NCBI GenBank assembly: GCA_030762935.1
Contig: CM060883.1
Span: 35,673,501-35,737,500, forward strand
Source: Hymenopus coronatus
Lineage: Eukaryota > Arthropoda > Insecta > Mantodea > Hymenopodidae
DNA length: 64,000 nucleotides
Direction of reading: 5' to 3'
The translations under genes were made by a program, and so were the position numbers. Positions 1-10,511 of the stretch are shown in pieces (the first letter of the stretch is position 1; each line of letters begins with the position of its first letter). The notes under the pieces are model-generated. The model was not told the DNA's origin. It saw nothing but the letters and a program-made list of their open reading frames with translations, and did not search any database.

Positions 1-92
1 AAAGCGCTAGTTAAAAGTCTCTAGTCGACGGAATCGAACCCGAATGCGAACTTCACACGTTACTGCGGAGCCAACTCGCTTTATTTAACTAA
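1..92 (-). repeat. tRNA-derived SINE head, fragment
   Basis: Read on the minus strand this holds a pol III B-box-like motif, GGTTCGATTCC, with an A-box-like GAGTTGGCTCCGCAG upstream of it. The spacing suits a tRNA-related SINE head. No full cloverleaf can be drawn and the window edge cuts the rest, so it is not called as a tRNA gene. Confidence 0.4.
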
Positions 93-436
93 ATGTAAGT
101 AACGCACTTGTCAGTAAAAACGATAAATTCATCATGCAGTACCCACTAGGGCTGGGTTCCTGTAGCCCTAAAAGAGGCGCCGCCCATGTTTGGCAAAAAA
201 ATTGCAACATGGCTGTGTATGGCCGCTTGCAGCTATCTATGAGGCGTGCCGTTTATGTTCCTTTGATATGACTGACAAAGCGCCGCGCCATCTCAGTGAT
301 TTGCATGCTGAGTTCCCCTTTTTATATTATGCATCCCATCACTAGACGTTACTGTGTTACGCAACCTACACGCCGTGCTTTTGTTTCCAATTCTTTCACA
401 ATTATCTCATATTATCGCATTTGGTTATTTAAGAGA
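93..436. other. Unassigned AT-rich stretch
   Basis: No repeat, transposase motif or convincing coding sequence was recognised. The small open frames here are uncharacterised. Confidence 0.4.
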
Positions 437-1268
437 AAAAATCTGATGTGTTCCACTCACATGACTTTCTCTACATCTCTTCAACAAATTATTATTAAAA
501 AGCTTATGCTTCTATTTACTTCATACTAATCAAGAAAAACTTAGCAGAAATAGTCTTAATACTTGCTTCCTTGTAAGTAGAAGCGAAATAACGGAGTACC
601 AAGCTTAAAATGACAGTCAAAAGCTGGTTGCTATGTGACTACAGTTCCTTTATTTGTATGGACAGGAGTTGACAAATTTCTGTATGAGAATAGTAAAGGT
701 TTTTAAAGCTGAACCAGAAACAAGGAATATCTCAAAAACGATCAAAATCATGAAAAAAAGTATACAACATAAATTGTGTGCTTTAATGTGATCTACATTT
801 TTTGTGTGGTAAGTTTTTGTCCATCTCTTACAGTTTAGCAGTTATGCAAAATTTCGTAAAATTCATCCAGAATAAAGTAGTCTTCAGAAGCTATTCTCAT
901 AAAATTCAAGATATACATTTTATTTGTCAGGTAAATATCTTTAATACACGATATTTTAATCAAAATCTTTAGGGCTATTTTTGAGAAAATCAAACTTTTC
1001 GAAAAAAGTTCCATGTAAAAGTTAGTTTGGGTTGGGGGGATTTTTCTCAAAATCTTCATGTCGCATCACTGGAAGATACTAAACTTAAATACCAAATCGT
1101 GTTCACAGATACACGGTAACACATACACACGGACCTTTTTCTGAAAATACTTTTTTTGGATACAGGGGACCTTAAAACATATATTTCCGGTGAAATCTCG
1201 GTATCGAAGATTTGGGTGCATTAAAATACCTTGTCTATACATAGAGAGTACCTGTAGAGAGGGTAAAA
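437..1268 (-). repeat. R1 copy, near full length
   Basis: The copy opens with A-run then TCTGATGTGTTCC, continues with the conserved body, and closes at a decayed hairpin end ending GTAGAGAGGGTAAAAA. The microsatellite block is only a short CA-rich stretch near 1,119-1,131. The hairpin has lost several bases compared with other copies. Confidence 0.85.
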
Positions 1269-1554
1269 AAGGTAGAAAGTTAAATTTACCACTATTTATC
1301 CTGTCCCTAAATTTACGAAAAAACACATGACTTGAGTAGAAACTAAGAGAAATATTAAATAACAACCATACTTCCCATAGCTTGATTAATTCCATTAAAT
1401 CAATATCGGATAATAACTAGATCATATTATGCAAAAGATTTCCTTTTAAAGTTGTTCAACCGCTTAGTCAAAGATGTGGATTGTCTCAATACAATTTCAC
1501 ATATACATAAACAAAATTATTTTCGGGAATGGCAATTATTCCAGCTTAAAAGTG

Positions 1555-1835
1555 TTAAATAGATAGAATTAAACTGAAAAGTTCAATAATACAGCAAGGA
1601 TTTGAACCAAGGATCTCCCGCACGCTAGCCAATTGCTCTGCCACTGAGTTACCATGGCAACATGCCGACATAGCATTGAATTTCTCAACTGACTCGCATG
1701 TTTCCTGGCAAACCATACAAGGTGATCTCAAATTATTTTGAGATGACAACCCCAATGCGACTTACAATGTTGTAATTTAAGTCCCAGAATTCATAGTATA
1801 GCCAACTATTATGATCAATTGGTATTGGGATAATT
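1555..1835 (-). repeat. SINE-like repeat, family 2, copy 1
   Basis: The minus strand carries A-box-like TAACTCAGTGGCAGAGC and B-box GGTTCAAATCC, as in a tRNA-derived SINE. The whole segment, including about 190 bp upstream of the tRNA-like part (with CAAATTATTTTGAG), recurs at 4,205-4,475. This repetition shows it is dispersed. The tRNA-like part lies inside the repeat rather than at its edge, so the element structure is unclear. Confidence 0.6.
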
Positions 1836-2699
1836 TTTTTTTTTTCACACAAACCATGTGTAGGACAGGAGTTGGATAGGTAGAGTCAGACTGAAAAAGT
1901 GTTAAATTAATACCAAATAAATCAATAAATGTCCTGTAATTATCTGATGGTCAGGAATTGTTGGCCGACTCTGACAATTACCTGCAAGAAAGTTAAGCAA
2001 AGTTCTACAAACTTTCAATATGGAAATCTGAATTAGTAAAATCGAGGTAATGTACATAGATGACAAACACAACAAAAGAAATAAAGTGTGATAAAATATC
2101 AGATAACAGAACAAGTTGCTATCTTTAAGGGGATAACGTAGTCTGAACATTCGGAAATTACACCTTAAATGAATTGAATTACCACTGCTCTTAAAGTATT
2201 CAGTTGTTTTTCCAGAAATGTTTATGAACTATTTTATAAATCATGATAATTATTTCAAATGGTGGTTTGAATTAATAGCTTATGTGGTTGAGTCTATAAA
2301 AAGTATTTCATTCAGCAGAAAAGCAATAAAACTTAATTTTATAACGTGTGAATTCATGTACCTTTTTCTCTAATACTGCTTGCAATACATAATCACATTT
2401 TTGCATGCTTGTTCTTAGTATATCCAGATAACTTCTGAACCCCAATTATTTAATTATGATACAATTTCAGTAGAAATTCAAAAAGAAATATATTTGCACG
2501 TCCAAAAAGTAAAAATGTGGAAAATTTTCAATGTTGTTGCTTTCTTAATATGATCGTATACATCGCGATTATAGTTCAGAAAGTTCAATTATGTGTTGTA
2601 CCTATATATGTGCTGAAAGTTTCAGCTTTCCCAGTATCTGAGAAATCCAAAAAACTGAATTTAGAGATACAAATGTTCTAAAAAGGGGCACTGCATAAC
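1836..2699. other. Unassigned AT-rich stretch
   Basis: A short AGTCAGACTGAAAAAGT near 1,886 echoes the family 2 repeat. Otherwise no element, gene or RNA was recognised. Confidence 0.4.
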
Positions 2700-3030
2700 A
2701 TCTTTAAAGAAATGCAGACTAGCAGGCGCCTCTCACTAAGACGGCCCAGGTTTGAATCCAAGTGGTCGAGCACCGGTGGAATGCAATGACGGGGGAAACC
2801 GGAGTACCCGGAGAAAACCCGCCCCAGCGCCGCTTTGTCCACCACAAATCTCACATGCGGTCGCTTGGGATCGAACCCCGGCCGTCTAGGTGAGAGTGGA
2901 GTGGTCTAGCCACTCTGTCACAGCGCGGCCCCCATTGATGCTCCATCTTCATTCCATCAGTGCCATCGCCTGTGGTGCCTATTTGTAGTAAAGGTGGGCC
3001 TTAAACACTATAAAAATATTTAAAAAATAA
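2700..3030. repeat. SINE family 1, two opposed copies
   Basis: A minus-strand SINE head (GGTTCGATCCC B-box; CCGCGCTGTGACAGAGTGG A-box side) near 2,860-2,932 is followed leftward by its body (CCGGAGTACCCGGAGAAAA on the plus strand). On both sides lie plus-oriented family 1 pieces: a decayed head at about 2,714-2,765, and a tail from about 2,936 (GCTCCATCTTCATTCC) ending in an A-rich run. The simplest reading is one SINE inserted into another. Confidence 0.65.
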
Positions 3031-3056
3031 AAATAAAATATGAATTTATTAAATTA

Positions 3057-3057
<1 letters not shown>

Positions 3058-3110
<53 letters not shown>

Positions 3111-3362
3111 GCTTCATTTGTAAAGCCCCCTTTAACATCAATGGTCATATCGGGGGCTTTCACTTGTGAAACTGTAGGTTCAGAACATTAGGTTAGTAAA
3201 CTTTATATTACTAAACACACGCACATTCACTCTCACATTCATACTTACAGACTCTATGGGGGGATAGGGAATAATTCCGGTTAGAGACAAATTTCCCGCC
3301 CCAGCCGGGAATCGAACCCAGGACCTCCGGGTGAGAAGTCAGCTCGCTGACCACGGAGGCAG
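3058..3362 (-). repeat. tRNA-derived SINE with long poly(T) tail
   Basis: On the minus strand the head has GTGGTCAGCGAGCTGAC (A-box region) and GGTTCGATTCCCGG (B-box). The body runs to an almost pure T tract of about 48 bp at the left end, which is the poly(A) tail seen from the plus strand. I found no clear target duplication. Confidence 0.65.
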
Positions 3363-4204
3363 TCATTAAATTATTTTGTACATAGCAGATAATTATAATA
3401 ATGTTAATAATAGATAGATGATAGTAATAATGATTAATAATAGACTAATACTCTGCTAATACTTATAATAATAATAATAATAATAATATATAACTGGGTA
3501 TGATAATTAGAATACTTCACTTGATTCATTTTGTTATAATTACTTGCCTGTAAAGTTCACATGCTCTTTGTGGCACGCAGTAAAATGACCTCTAATATTA
3601 ACCTTATCCGTAAACTCTTGGAACAAATAAGGCACCTTAATTTTCGTGAGAAGCAGTTCAGAAGAATTGTACCTTCCTTATATTTGTTCTTTTTAAAATT
3701 ACAGTTCCGGAGTCTGGTCGGGACTCCGGCGCTGTATACCATTTTTCTATTTTCCTAATATTTGCTTTGTTTTCTGTTTGATTACCGTTTTCCTGTTTCC
3801 TTCCAATACACACACATACACATTTTACAAAGAACCCATATCCCCTGTGCCACGAAGCATCATAGCGAGCTACTTTAGTGACCGGCGCTATTCGTCTTTA
3901 AATATGCATACATGTTTCCGTGGATTATTATGCTTTGGAGCAACCATTTCACTACGATAGACAGGTCACAACTGTACGCCTAAGGAAAGGGTGAATGGAT
4001 TGTAACGTTATGTCATAGCCCACACCGTCCTCCCCTGATTCAGGGGTTATATTCCCTAGCACAGGTCGCATACCAGTTCTTGACAAAAGATATTTTTTAA
4101 GTGAGAGATTAGATACTAGTCAGTTACTCGTCTTTACTTTGTATTCTCGAAACGTAATCTTATGCAAGCAGGGCTATTTGTTATTATAACATAAAATATT
4201 TGCT
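3363..4204. other. Unassigned stretch with TAA/ATA simple repeats
   Basis: Short (TAA)n repeats lie near 3,465-3,490. The rest, including two overlapping open frames of about 60 codons near 3,560-3,760, shows no recognised motif. Confidence 0.4.
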
Positions 4205-4475
4205 GTACTGGATAAGTAGTCAGACTGAAAAATTCAGGGCCATAGCCGGGATTTAAACCAAGAATCTCCCGGTCTCTAGACGGTCACTCTACCACTGAGC
4301 CTACCATGGCAACATGCCGGCATAGCGTTGAATTTCTCGACTGACTCGTATATTTCCCGGTAAACCACAAGGTGATCTCAAATTATTTTGAGTTGACAGC
4401 CCCAATGGCGACTTACAATGTTGTAAGTTCTTTTAAGTCCCAGGATTCATAGTAGAGCCAACTGTTACGGTCAAG
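4205..4475 (-). repeat. SINE-like repeat, family 2, copy 2
   Basis: Homologous along its length to 1,555-1,835. The minus strand carries GGCTCAGTGGTAGAG (A-box) and GGTTTAAATCCCGG (B-box). Shared landmarks include CAACATGCCGGCATAGC, CAAGGTGATCTCAAATTATT and GACTTACAATGTTGTAA. Confidence 0.6.
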
Positions 4476-6059
4476 TAGTAGAACACCTAATACTTGCGTA
4501 CGCGATTTTGCGAGAGGCTAAGTTGGTAACCTTGAATCGTTTTGAGTGCAATAAGGGCATATAGCGCGCTGACGGAGTTTTTAAAACAGCATTATGCTGG
4601 TACCCAGGCTCGCATTGAGCCAACTATTGAAGTGTTTAGATTGGTTTGTTCACTTTGTATTTCGATGACTAGGTAAAGAAATTCGTTTGCTTGAATTCTT
4701 GCCTTTCTTTTGCTATTGAGGTTAAATGTTAAATTGGCTTTTTGAGCTACTTCTGACATTTGGTGCATGTCTATTATGGTATCTTGAAAATCTGTAGATG
4801 ATTGATGATTGATGATCTTCTCACCATTGAATCACTCATCGTATTTTGTCCGCAAACTTCGCAAATTTTGCCGATAAATTTCAATTGGTTTCACTTTCCT
4901 AGCATTCAGAAAACGAATCACAGATCTGATTTCACAAGCGGCGGGATTTTCAATCAACACCGACATTGTAAACAAGCACAACAAAGCGTATGTGGCTGAC
5001 AGCGATTCTCAAAATGGGGCACGTTTCTTCTTCTTGATACAGAGCGTCTACCGCGCATGTGTGGAGCTGCGATCGCAGCGCTGCAGCGGAGATAAATTGA
5101 AACGGAACTTACTTTCTGGACTACCTCGTATAGTGGTAATAATAGCGCCTTAGATGAAGCTTCCAGTCCAATAATGTGCCAGAATCGAGCACTGTCCACA
5201 GTTTAATGCAGTGGTATCTATCTGTTTGCAAGTTATTGTCGATATTTCTTCGCCTGTAGGCTAGCTCACTGTATCTTTACTAAATAGCATTCGTCTAGAA
5301 GGAACGAGCAGCCAGTAAAGTTTTTCAGAGGTCTGTTTTAGGTTATGGATAGCACATCGCCGCTGACATTTTGACTTCAGGCCACAGGAATTGGTGGAAT
5401 ATCGTGTCTAACTTGCCGAATCATGTACTGGGATGCAAACATTTTTACTTCCAGAAGTAACATTTCATTAAGTAAACTGTATCCTGTTTAACTTTGTGGG
5501 GTAGCTGGGAAATGTCTGGCGTGTTTACAGTTACTGATCACACAACACGCTATCGCTACCATTAAACTAGTTTGGTGTATATATCATCCTATAAGAAAGA
5601 TGTAAAAGCCTCTTATATTTCTCTCCGTTAAGCTATGTTTTACAAGCGTGTTATTGCCAGTCCTATGCGAATGTCTGCACAAATTGATTGCGCTTCATTT
5701 TAATGTCGCTTCCGTGATGACGTCGCTTCTCACAGATCGTAAAAGGGAGTTTGTATACTACACCGTCTCTAGCTATTACCGTTGCTAAATGACTTACAGT
5801 AGGCGTATAAACCTCACGTGATAAACTACCGATATTCGCAAACGTTATTACTCAAGTATCTCAGATAGCGTGAACCGTTTTATGCTGGGTCCGTGGTTTA
5901 TGGTGTTTCCATCTGCGTTTGCGATGTTCTGTTTCAACAGGAAGAAAACTCACATAATGTCCCATAACAATATCCTGGAATCCTTTCAATGATACGAAAT
6001 TTCATGATAAATATTCGCTTTCCACCTTTAAGAGCCGAAAATTACAAAGATTAAAAAAA
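4476..6059. other. Unassigned, higher-complexity stretch
   Basis: This is one of the longer stretches without a known repeat. Open frames are short (65 and 81 codons near 4,800-5,200) and have no motif I recognise. It may be older single-copy intergenic DNA. Confidence 0.4.
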
Positions 6060-6782
6060 AAACAAATCTGATGTGTTCCATTCACATGACTCTCTCTACA
6101 CTTCTGAAACAAATTATTGTTATAAAGCCTATGTTTGTATTTGTTTCATTCTGATCGAGAAGACATTAGTAGAAATAGTCTTATTACTTGCTTTCTTGTA
6201 AGTAGAAGCAAAATAGTAATAGTCAAAACCTAGTTGCTGTGTGACTGAAGTTCCTTTCTTTGTATGGACTGGACTTGACACATTTGTATGTGAAAAGCAA
6301 GTTTTTTAAAGCTGAAACCAAAATCGAGGAATATCCTAAAAACAATCACCTCCACGAAAGAAATGTATATAATTTAAATTATGTGTTTTAACGTGCTCTA
6401 TATCTTTGTGTAGTAAGTTTTTCTCCATCTCTTACTGTTTAGCAGTGATGTAAAATTTCGTAAAATTCATCCAGAATAAAGTAGTCCTCAGAGGCTATTC
6501 CCAGAAAATTTAAGATGTACATTTTATCTGTCAGGTAAATATCTTTAATATACGATATTTTGATCAAAATCGTTACAGCTATTTTTTTAGAAAATCAAAA
6601 TTTTCGAAAAAAGTTCCATGTAAACGGTAGTATAGGGAGGCGGGATTTTTCTCAAAAATTTCGTGTTGCATCCCTGGAAGATACAAAGTTTGGTATTTTA
6701 CCGACTTTTCGTTTTTGAGTTATCGTGCTCACAGACACACAGACACACTGACACACGGACCTTTTTCTGAAAATTCTTTTTG
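6060..6782 (-). repeat. R1 copy lacking its hairpin end
   Basis: Starts AAATCTGATGTGTTCC and runs through body and microsatellite (CACAGACACACAGACACACT) but stops after CTGAAAATTCTTTT, before the hairpin end. It abuts a plus copy directly, so the pair forms an inverted fusion with ACATCAGA-type ends outside. Confidence 0.85.
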
Positions 6783-7564
6783 CTTTCTCTACAGTACTAT
6801 CTACATAGTGTATAGAGAAGGTATTGTATTCCACCCAAAAGTTCGATACCGAGATCTCACCGGAAGTAAATGTTTCGGGTCCCGCTGAATCAAAAAAAAA
6901 AGATTACAAAAAGGTCCGTGTGTGTGCGTGTGCGTATGTCTGAGGACAGCATATCTCAAAAACGAAGATTTTCAAGAAAATACCCCAACCCCCAAACTGC
7001 CCTATACATGGAAAATGTTTCGAAAGTTTCAATTTTGTCAAAAATGCTTCTAACGATTTTGATTAAAATACAGTATATTAAAGATATTCACCTGACAAAT
7101 AAAATTTATATCTTGAACTTTCTGGGAATAGCCTCTGAAGACTTGTTTATTCTGTATGAATTTTGCTGCATTTTACATAACTAGTAAACCCTAAGAGATG
7201 AACATAAACTTATTGCACAAGAAATGTAAGTCTCATTAAAACACAAAATTTATATCATGTGCATTTTTTTCGCGGAGTTGACCATTTTTGAGATGTTCCT
7301 TTTTATAGGTTTAGTTTTAAAATATTTAAACTTTTCACATACGGAATTTGTTAACTTCTGGAATACAAAGACACGGAAATCATCCACATGGCAACCAACT
7401 TTTAAAAGATTTATCGTGAATTCCATTATTTCCCATCTGTTTACAAGAAAGCATTTCTTCTAATGTTTATCTCGATTAGCATAAAGTAAATAGAAGTATA
7501 AGCTTTTTAACAATGATTTGATAGAGATGAAGAGTAAGTCATGTGAATGGAACACATCAATTTT
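6783..7564 (+). repeat. R1 copy, full length
   Basis: Opens CTTTCTCTACAGTACTATC and then TACATAGTGTATAGAGAAG, giving a good hairpin end. It ends GTCATGTGAATGGAACACAT then CAATTTTT. The microsatellite is short (near 6,916-6,940). The next copy starts at the last T of its terminal T-run. Confidence 0.9.
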
Positions 7565-8442
7565 TACTTTCTCTATACGCACTATCTACATAGTGTATAG
7601 AGAATGTATTGCACTCCACCCAAAAATTCGATACCGAGATTTCACCGGAAATATATGTTTTAGGGCCCCAATATCCAAAAAAGGCATTTTCACAAAAAGC
7701 TTCGTGTGTGTGTGTGTGCGCGCGCGCGCGCGTGTGTGTGTCCGTGTGCCTGTGAACACGATAACTCAAAAACGAAAAGTCGGTAAAATACCAAACTTGG
7801 TATTTAAGTCTAGTATCTTCCAGGGATGCGACACGAAGATTTTGAGAAAAATCACACACCCCCAACTACCCTTTACATGGAACTTTTTTCGAAAATTTTC
7901 AATATTCTCAAAAATGGCTCTAACAATTTTGATTAAAATTTCGTATATCAAAGATATTTACCTGGCAAATAAAATATATATTTTGAATTTTCTGGGAATA
8001 GTCTCTGAAGACTACTTTATTCTGGATGAATTTTGCATAACTACTAAACCGTAAGAGATGGACAAAAACTTAACCCACAAAAAATGTAGAGCACGTTAAA
8101 ATTCACAATTTATGTTATATACATTTTTTTTGTGGTGTTGATCTTTTTTGAGATATTGCTTTTTCTTGGTTTCAGTTTTGAAAAACTTATACTTTTCTCA
8201 TACAGGAATTTGTCAACTCCTGTCAATACAAACAAAGGAACATCAGTCACATAGCAACCAGCTTTTGGCTTTCACTTTAACTTATGGTACTCCCTTATTT
8301 GCTTCTACTTACAATAAAGCAAGAAATAAGACTATTTCTGCTAATTTTATCGATTAGCATGAAATAAATAAAAGATAAGCTTATTTACAATAATTTGTTA
8401 CAGAGATGTTGAGTAAGTCATGTGAATGGAACACATCAGTTT
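7565..8442 (+). repeat. R1 copy, full length, TG/CG microsatellite
   Basis: Hairpin end, microsatellite with a (GC)n core near 7,719-7,732, body and terminus AACACATCAGTTTTTT are all present. It is joined head to tail with the preceding copy. An open frame of 178 codons runs across this copy, but it reads straight through the microsatellite and follows nucleotide conservation of the repeat, so I do not call it a gene. Confidence 0.9.
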
Positions 8443-9059
8443 TTTCATAAATTGTGTCATTTAATGCGAATCCCAGTTGAGGATTTTAATCACGTTGAAT
8501 CATTGATTGAGACATTACAGTGCTTCTTACGCTTTCTGTTCCATTATTAGTGTCAAGTTAAGTGAAAACCTGTTAGGCTCGCTAGTCTTATTAAATAAGT
8601 CGGCGTGAAGCTGTCGCTCATTATTTTCAGTAACCTTTTATAGCTAATGCTGCATGAACTGGGAGGAACGAGTCTGCACTTCGAGTCACGCTCTGCACCC
8701 ACACACACACACACAAACAGGACTGCATAATCCAGTTATGCAACACCTAACACTACACCTTTCCTTTTACGTTTCATTCAGAACAGAAATAGGATCATTA
8801 AATTAACTTCATCCAATTTACAATCTATCGTTTATTCCGAAATGTGCCTGTGTGTCAGCGCTATTGTATGCAAACATTTGTTGTGTCGGTGTCCTTTCTT
8901 GGAGAGCAATTAATTTTGTCTTATCTGTCGGTTCCAGAACAGAAAATTTACAATGGCGTAGCCTGTTTATCAGACTCGGGTATAGGCCCCGCCGTGGCGA
9001 AAGATTACTAGGCTCTCACCAAAGCGTTGTGGTGGACAAAGCGGCCCAGGTTTTCCTGA
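8443..9059. other. Unassigned stretch
   Basis: Only a short (CA)n tract at 8,699-8,716 stands out. No coding or element signature was seen. Confidence 0.4.
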
Positions 9060-9373
9060 TTCTTCCGCCATCCAATTTCACCGGTAACCCTGAGTTCCTA
9101 AAACCGCCTGAATTCCGTGTAGCTACCTAGTGAGGCCTATTGCTTGTATTTTTCGCCACCAACTCTAACCAAGATGAAAGCGGCATCCACGAATTTCAGA
9201 CCCGGGCAACATCTCTTGTACAGCATTGTGTATGGCCATTTCGACATCTACAAACACTTCCTTTGGCTTGAAGCTTAGGCCAAAAGAAGCACATTTGTTA
9301 ATTATATTTGTCAGCATTTGTTTGTAAGACCCCTTACTTTTAAGAGGGCCGTTTTTGTTATCAGCCTCAGATA

Positions 9374-9995
9374 GGCTATAAATAAAATAAAAGTTGATAA
9401 TAAACAATTATTTTATTACTAAAAGTTGTGTACACTTGATTACTTTTCAACATAATCACCGAAAAAAATTGAGACATTTATCGTACCTGTGCACAAGATT
9501 TGCAATACCCGCTTCAATGTTGCCGCCAATGAGCATTCACGTTGTTTTGAAGATCTTCGCACTTTACGACGCTTGCGGAGAGCCATTCAAACAAACGAAG
9601 AGGAATGCTGACTTCAGGAATTGTGTTGATCCATGACAACGCTCGTCCACACACTGCTGGCACAACCCATCGGCTCCTTGAACAATTTCAATGGAATATT
9701 ATCGATTATCCGCCGTACAGTCCTGACCTGGCATCCACCAACTTTCACCTTTTCCCTGAACTGAAGACATGGCTAAGACGACAGAACTTTCAAACCAACA
9801 AAGATCTTCAAAACAGCGTTAATGCTCATTTGAAATCGTTGGCGGCAACATTTTTTGAAGCAGGTATTGCAAAGCTTGTGCACAGATACGAAATCTCAAT
9901 CTTTTCGGTGATTATGTTGCAAAATAGCCATAAGTGTACAAAACTTTTAGTAATAAAATAAATGTCTTCTATGAACTTGTCTTTTGTTTATAGCC
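9374..9995 (+). mobile_element. Fold-back mariner derivative with TA flanks
   Basis: The ends are inverted (GGCTATAAATAAAA at left; the right end read inward begins GGCTATAAACAAAA) and flanked by TA on both sides, as expected for Tc1/mariner insertion. Inside, about 150 bp at the left (9,400-9,551) is an inverted, diverged copy of the right arm (about 9,787-9,962); both contain AACATAATCACCGAAAA, read from opposite strands. The normal transposase 5' part is missing and replaced by an inverted 3' end. It lies inside the MULE-like pseudogene. Confidence 0.75.
9557..9950 (+). pseudogene. mariner transposase C-terminal part
   Basis: Encodes the C-terminal catalytic half of a DD34D mariner transposase, the enzyme that cuts and pastes the element at TA sites. 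A first segment, about RRLRRAIQTKR, is frame-shifted from the main frame, which carries GIVLIHDNARPHTA and DYPPYSPDLA. The D of HDN is the second catalytic acid. The third is changed: the expected acid, 34 residues on (family SDYHLF), is N in STNFHLF. The N-terminal DNA-binding domain and first acid are absent. Truncation, frameshift and the D-to-N change each exclude activity. Confidence 0.8.
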
Positions 9996-10511
9996 TATAG
10001 GAGATTGAAAAAAAACGTCCCTCGTATTTTGCAATAATGCCATTAATGGCATTGTTAAATTATTTATAATTGCGTATAGGGTGAACAGCTGGCAGAAATG
10101 TGGTGGACAGCACTTAAATGTTCCATCTCCATAAATTCTCAAGGCAACACAAAGTTTTGTTGCAGTTGAAAACCCCACAATTTTGCTCTCAGTGCCATTT
10201 AATAACAAGAATGCTCACCTGTGTTTGACATTATTTGCATCTCTTCGAATGCTGTTTGGGGTTCAATGATAGTCGCGGGTTACTTAGGATACTGTGGAAG
10301 TTTCGTTACAGAGATGTTATTTCTAATCAATTTTAAATCCGAAGATGTTAGTGTACGCACATCTCCAGTCCTCAGCTCCTGATGTATAATTTTGGTTGGT
10401 CTAAAGGAAAACTCTTCAGCTGCTTGCCGTTTCAAAGTATTTGAAATCTTATGTCTGTTTAAAATGCTCCCAGGAATTTTTTTTTGTGACTGTGCAAGAT
10501 TGTTCAATTAC

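Larger units (their letters stand above)
9060..10510 (-). pseudogene. MULE-like transposase remnant, interrupted by a mariner
   Basis: Three minus-strand blocks read like insect MULE-family (Mutator-like) transposases, the DDE nucleases that move Mutator-like elements. In coding order: 10,507-10,280 has KRQAAEEFSFRPTKIIHQEL; 10,208-9,969 has GDGTFKCCPPHFCQLFTLYA, whose D fits the first catalytic acid in the family's DGTF motif; 9,407-9,165 has FVDVEMAIHNAV and IRGCRFHLG, fitting the second-acid and C/H region. After HLG there is a stop where the family usually has Q, and the frame resumes as SWWRKIQAIGLTR to about 9,125. A frame change separates the first two blocks, and a mariner-derived element sits between the second and third. 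The gene is dead. The family name rests on motif memory, not a search. Confidence 0.7.

Noticed and set aside
442..480. Hammerhead ribozyme at the R1 TCTGATG end
   Set aside because: CTGATG resembles part of the hammerhead core, but the following base and a paired GAAA in the right place are lacking.
7518..8054. Longest open frame (178 codons) as a gene
   Set aside because: It lies across an R1 copy, reads through a TG/CG microsatellite and has a counterpart open frame on the other strand; no protein family recognised.
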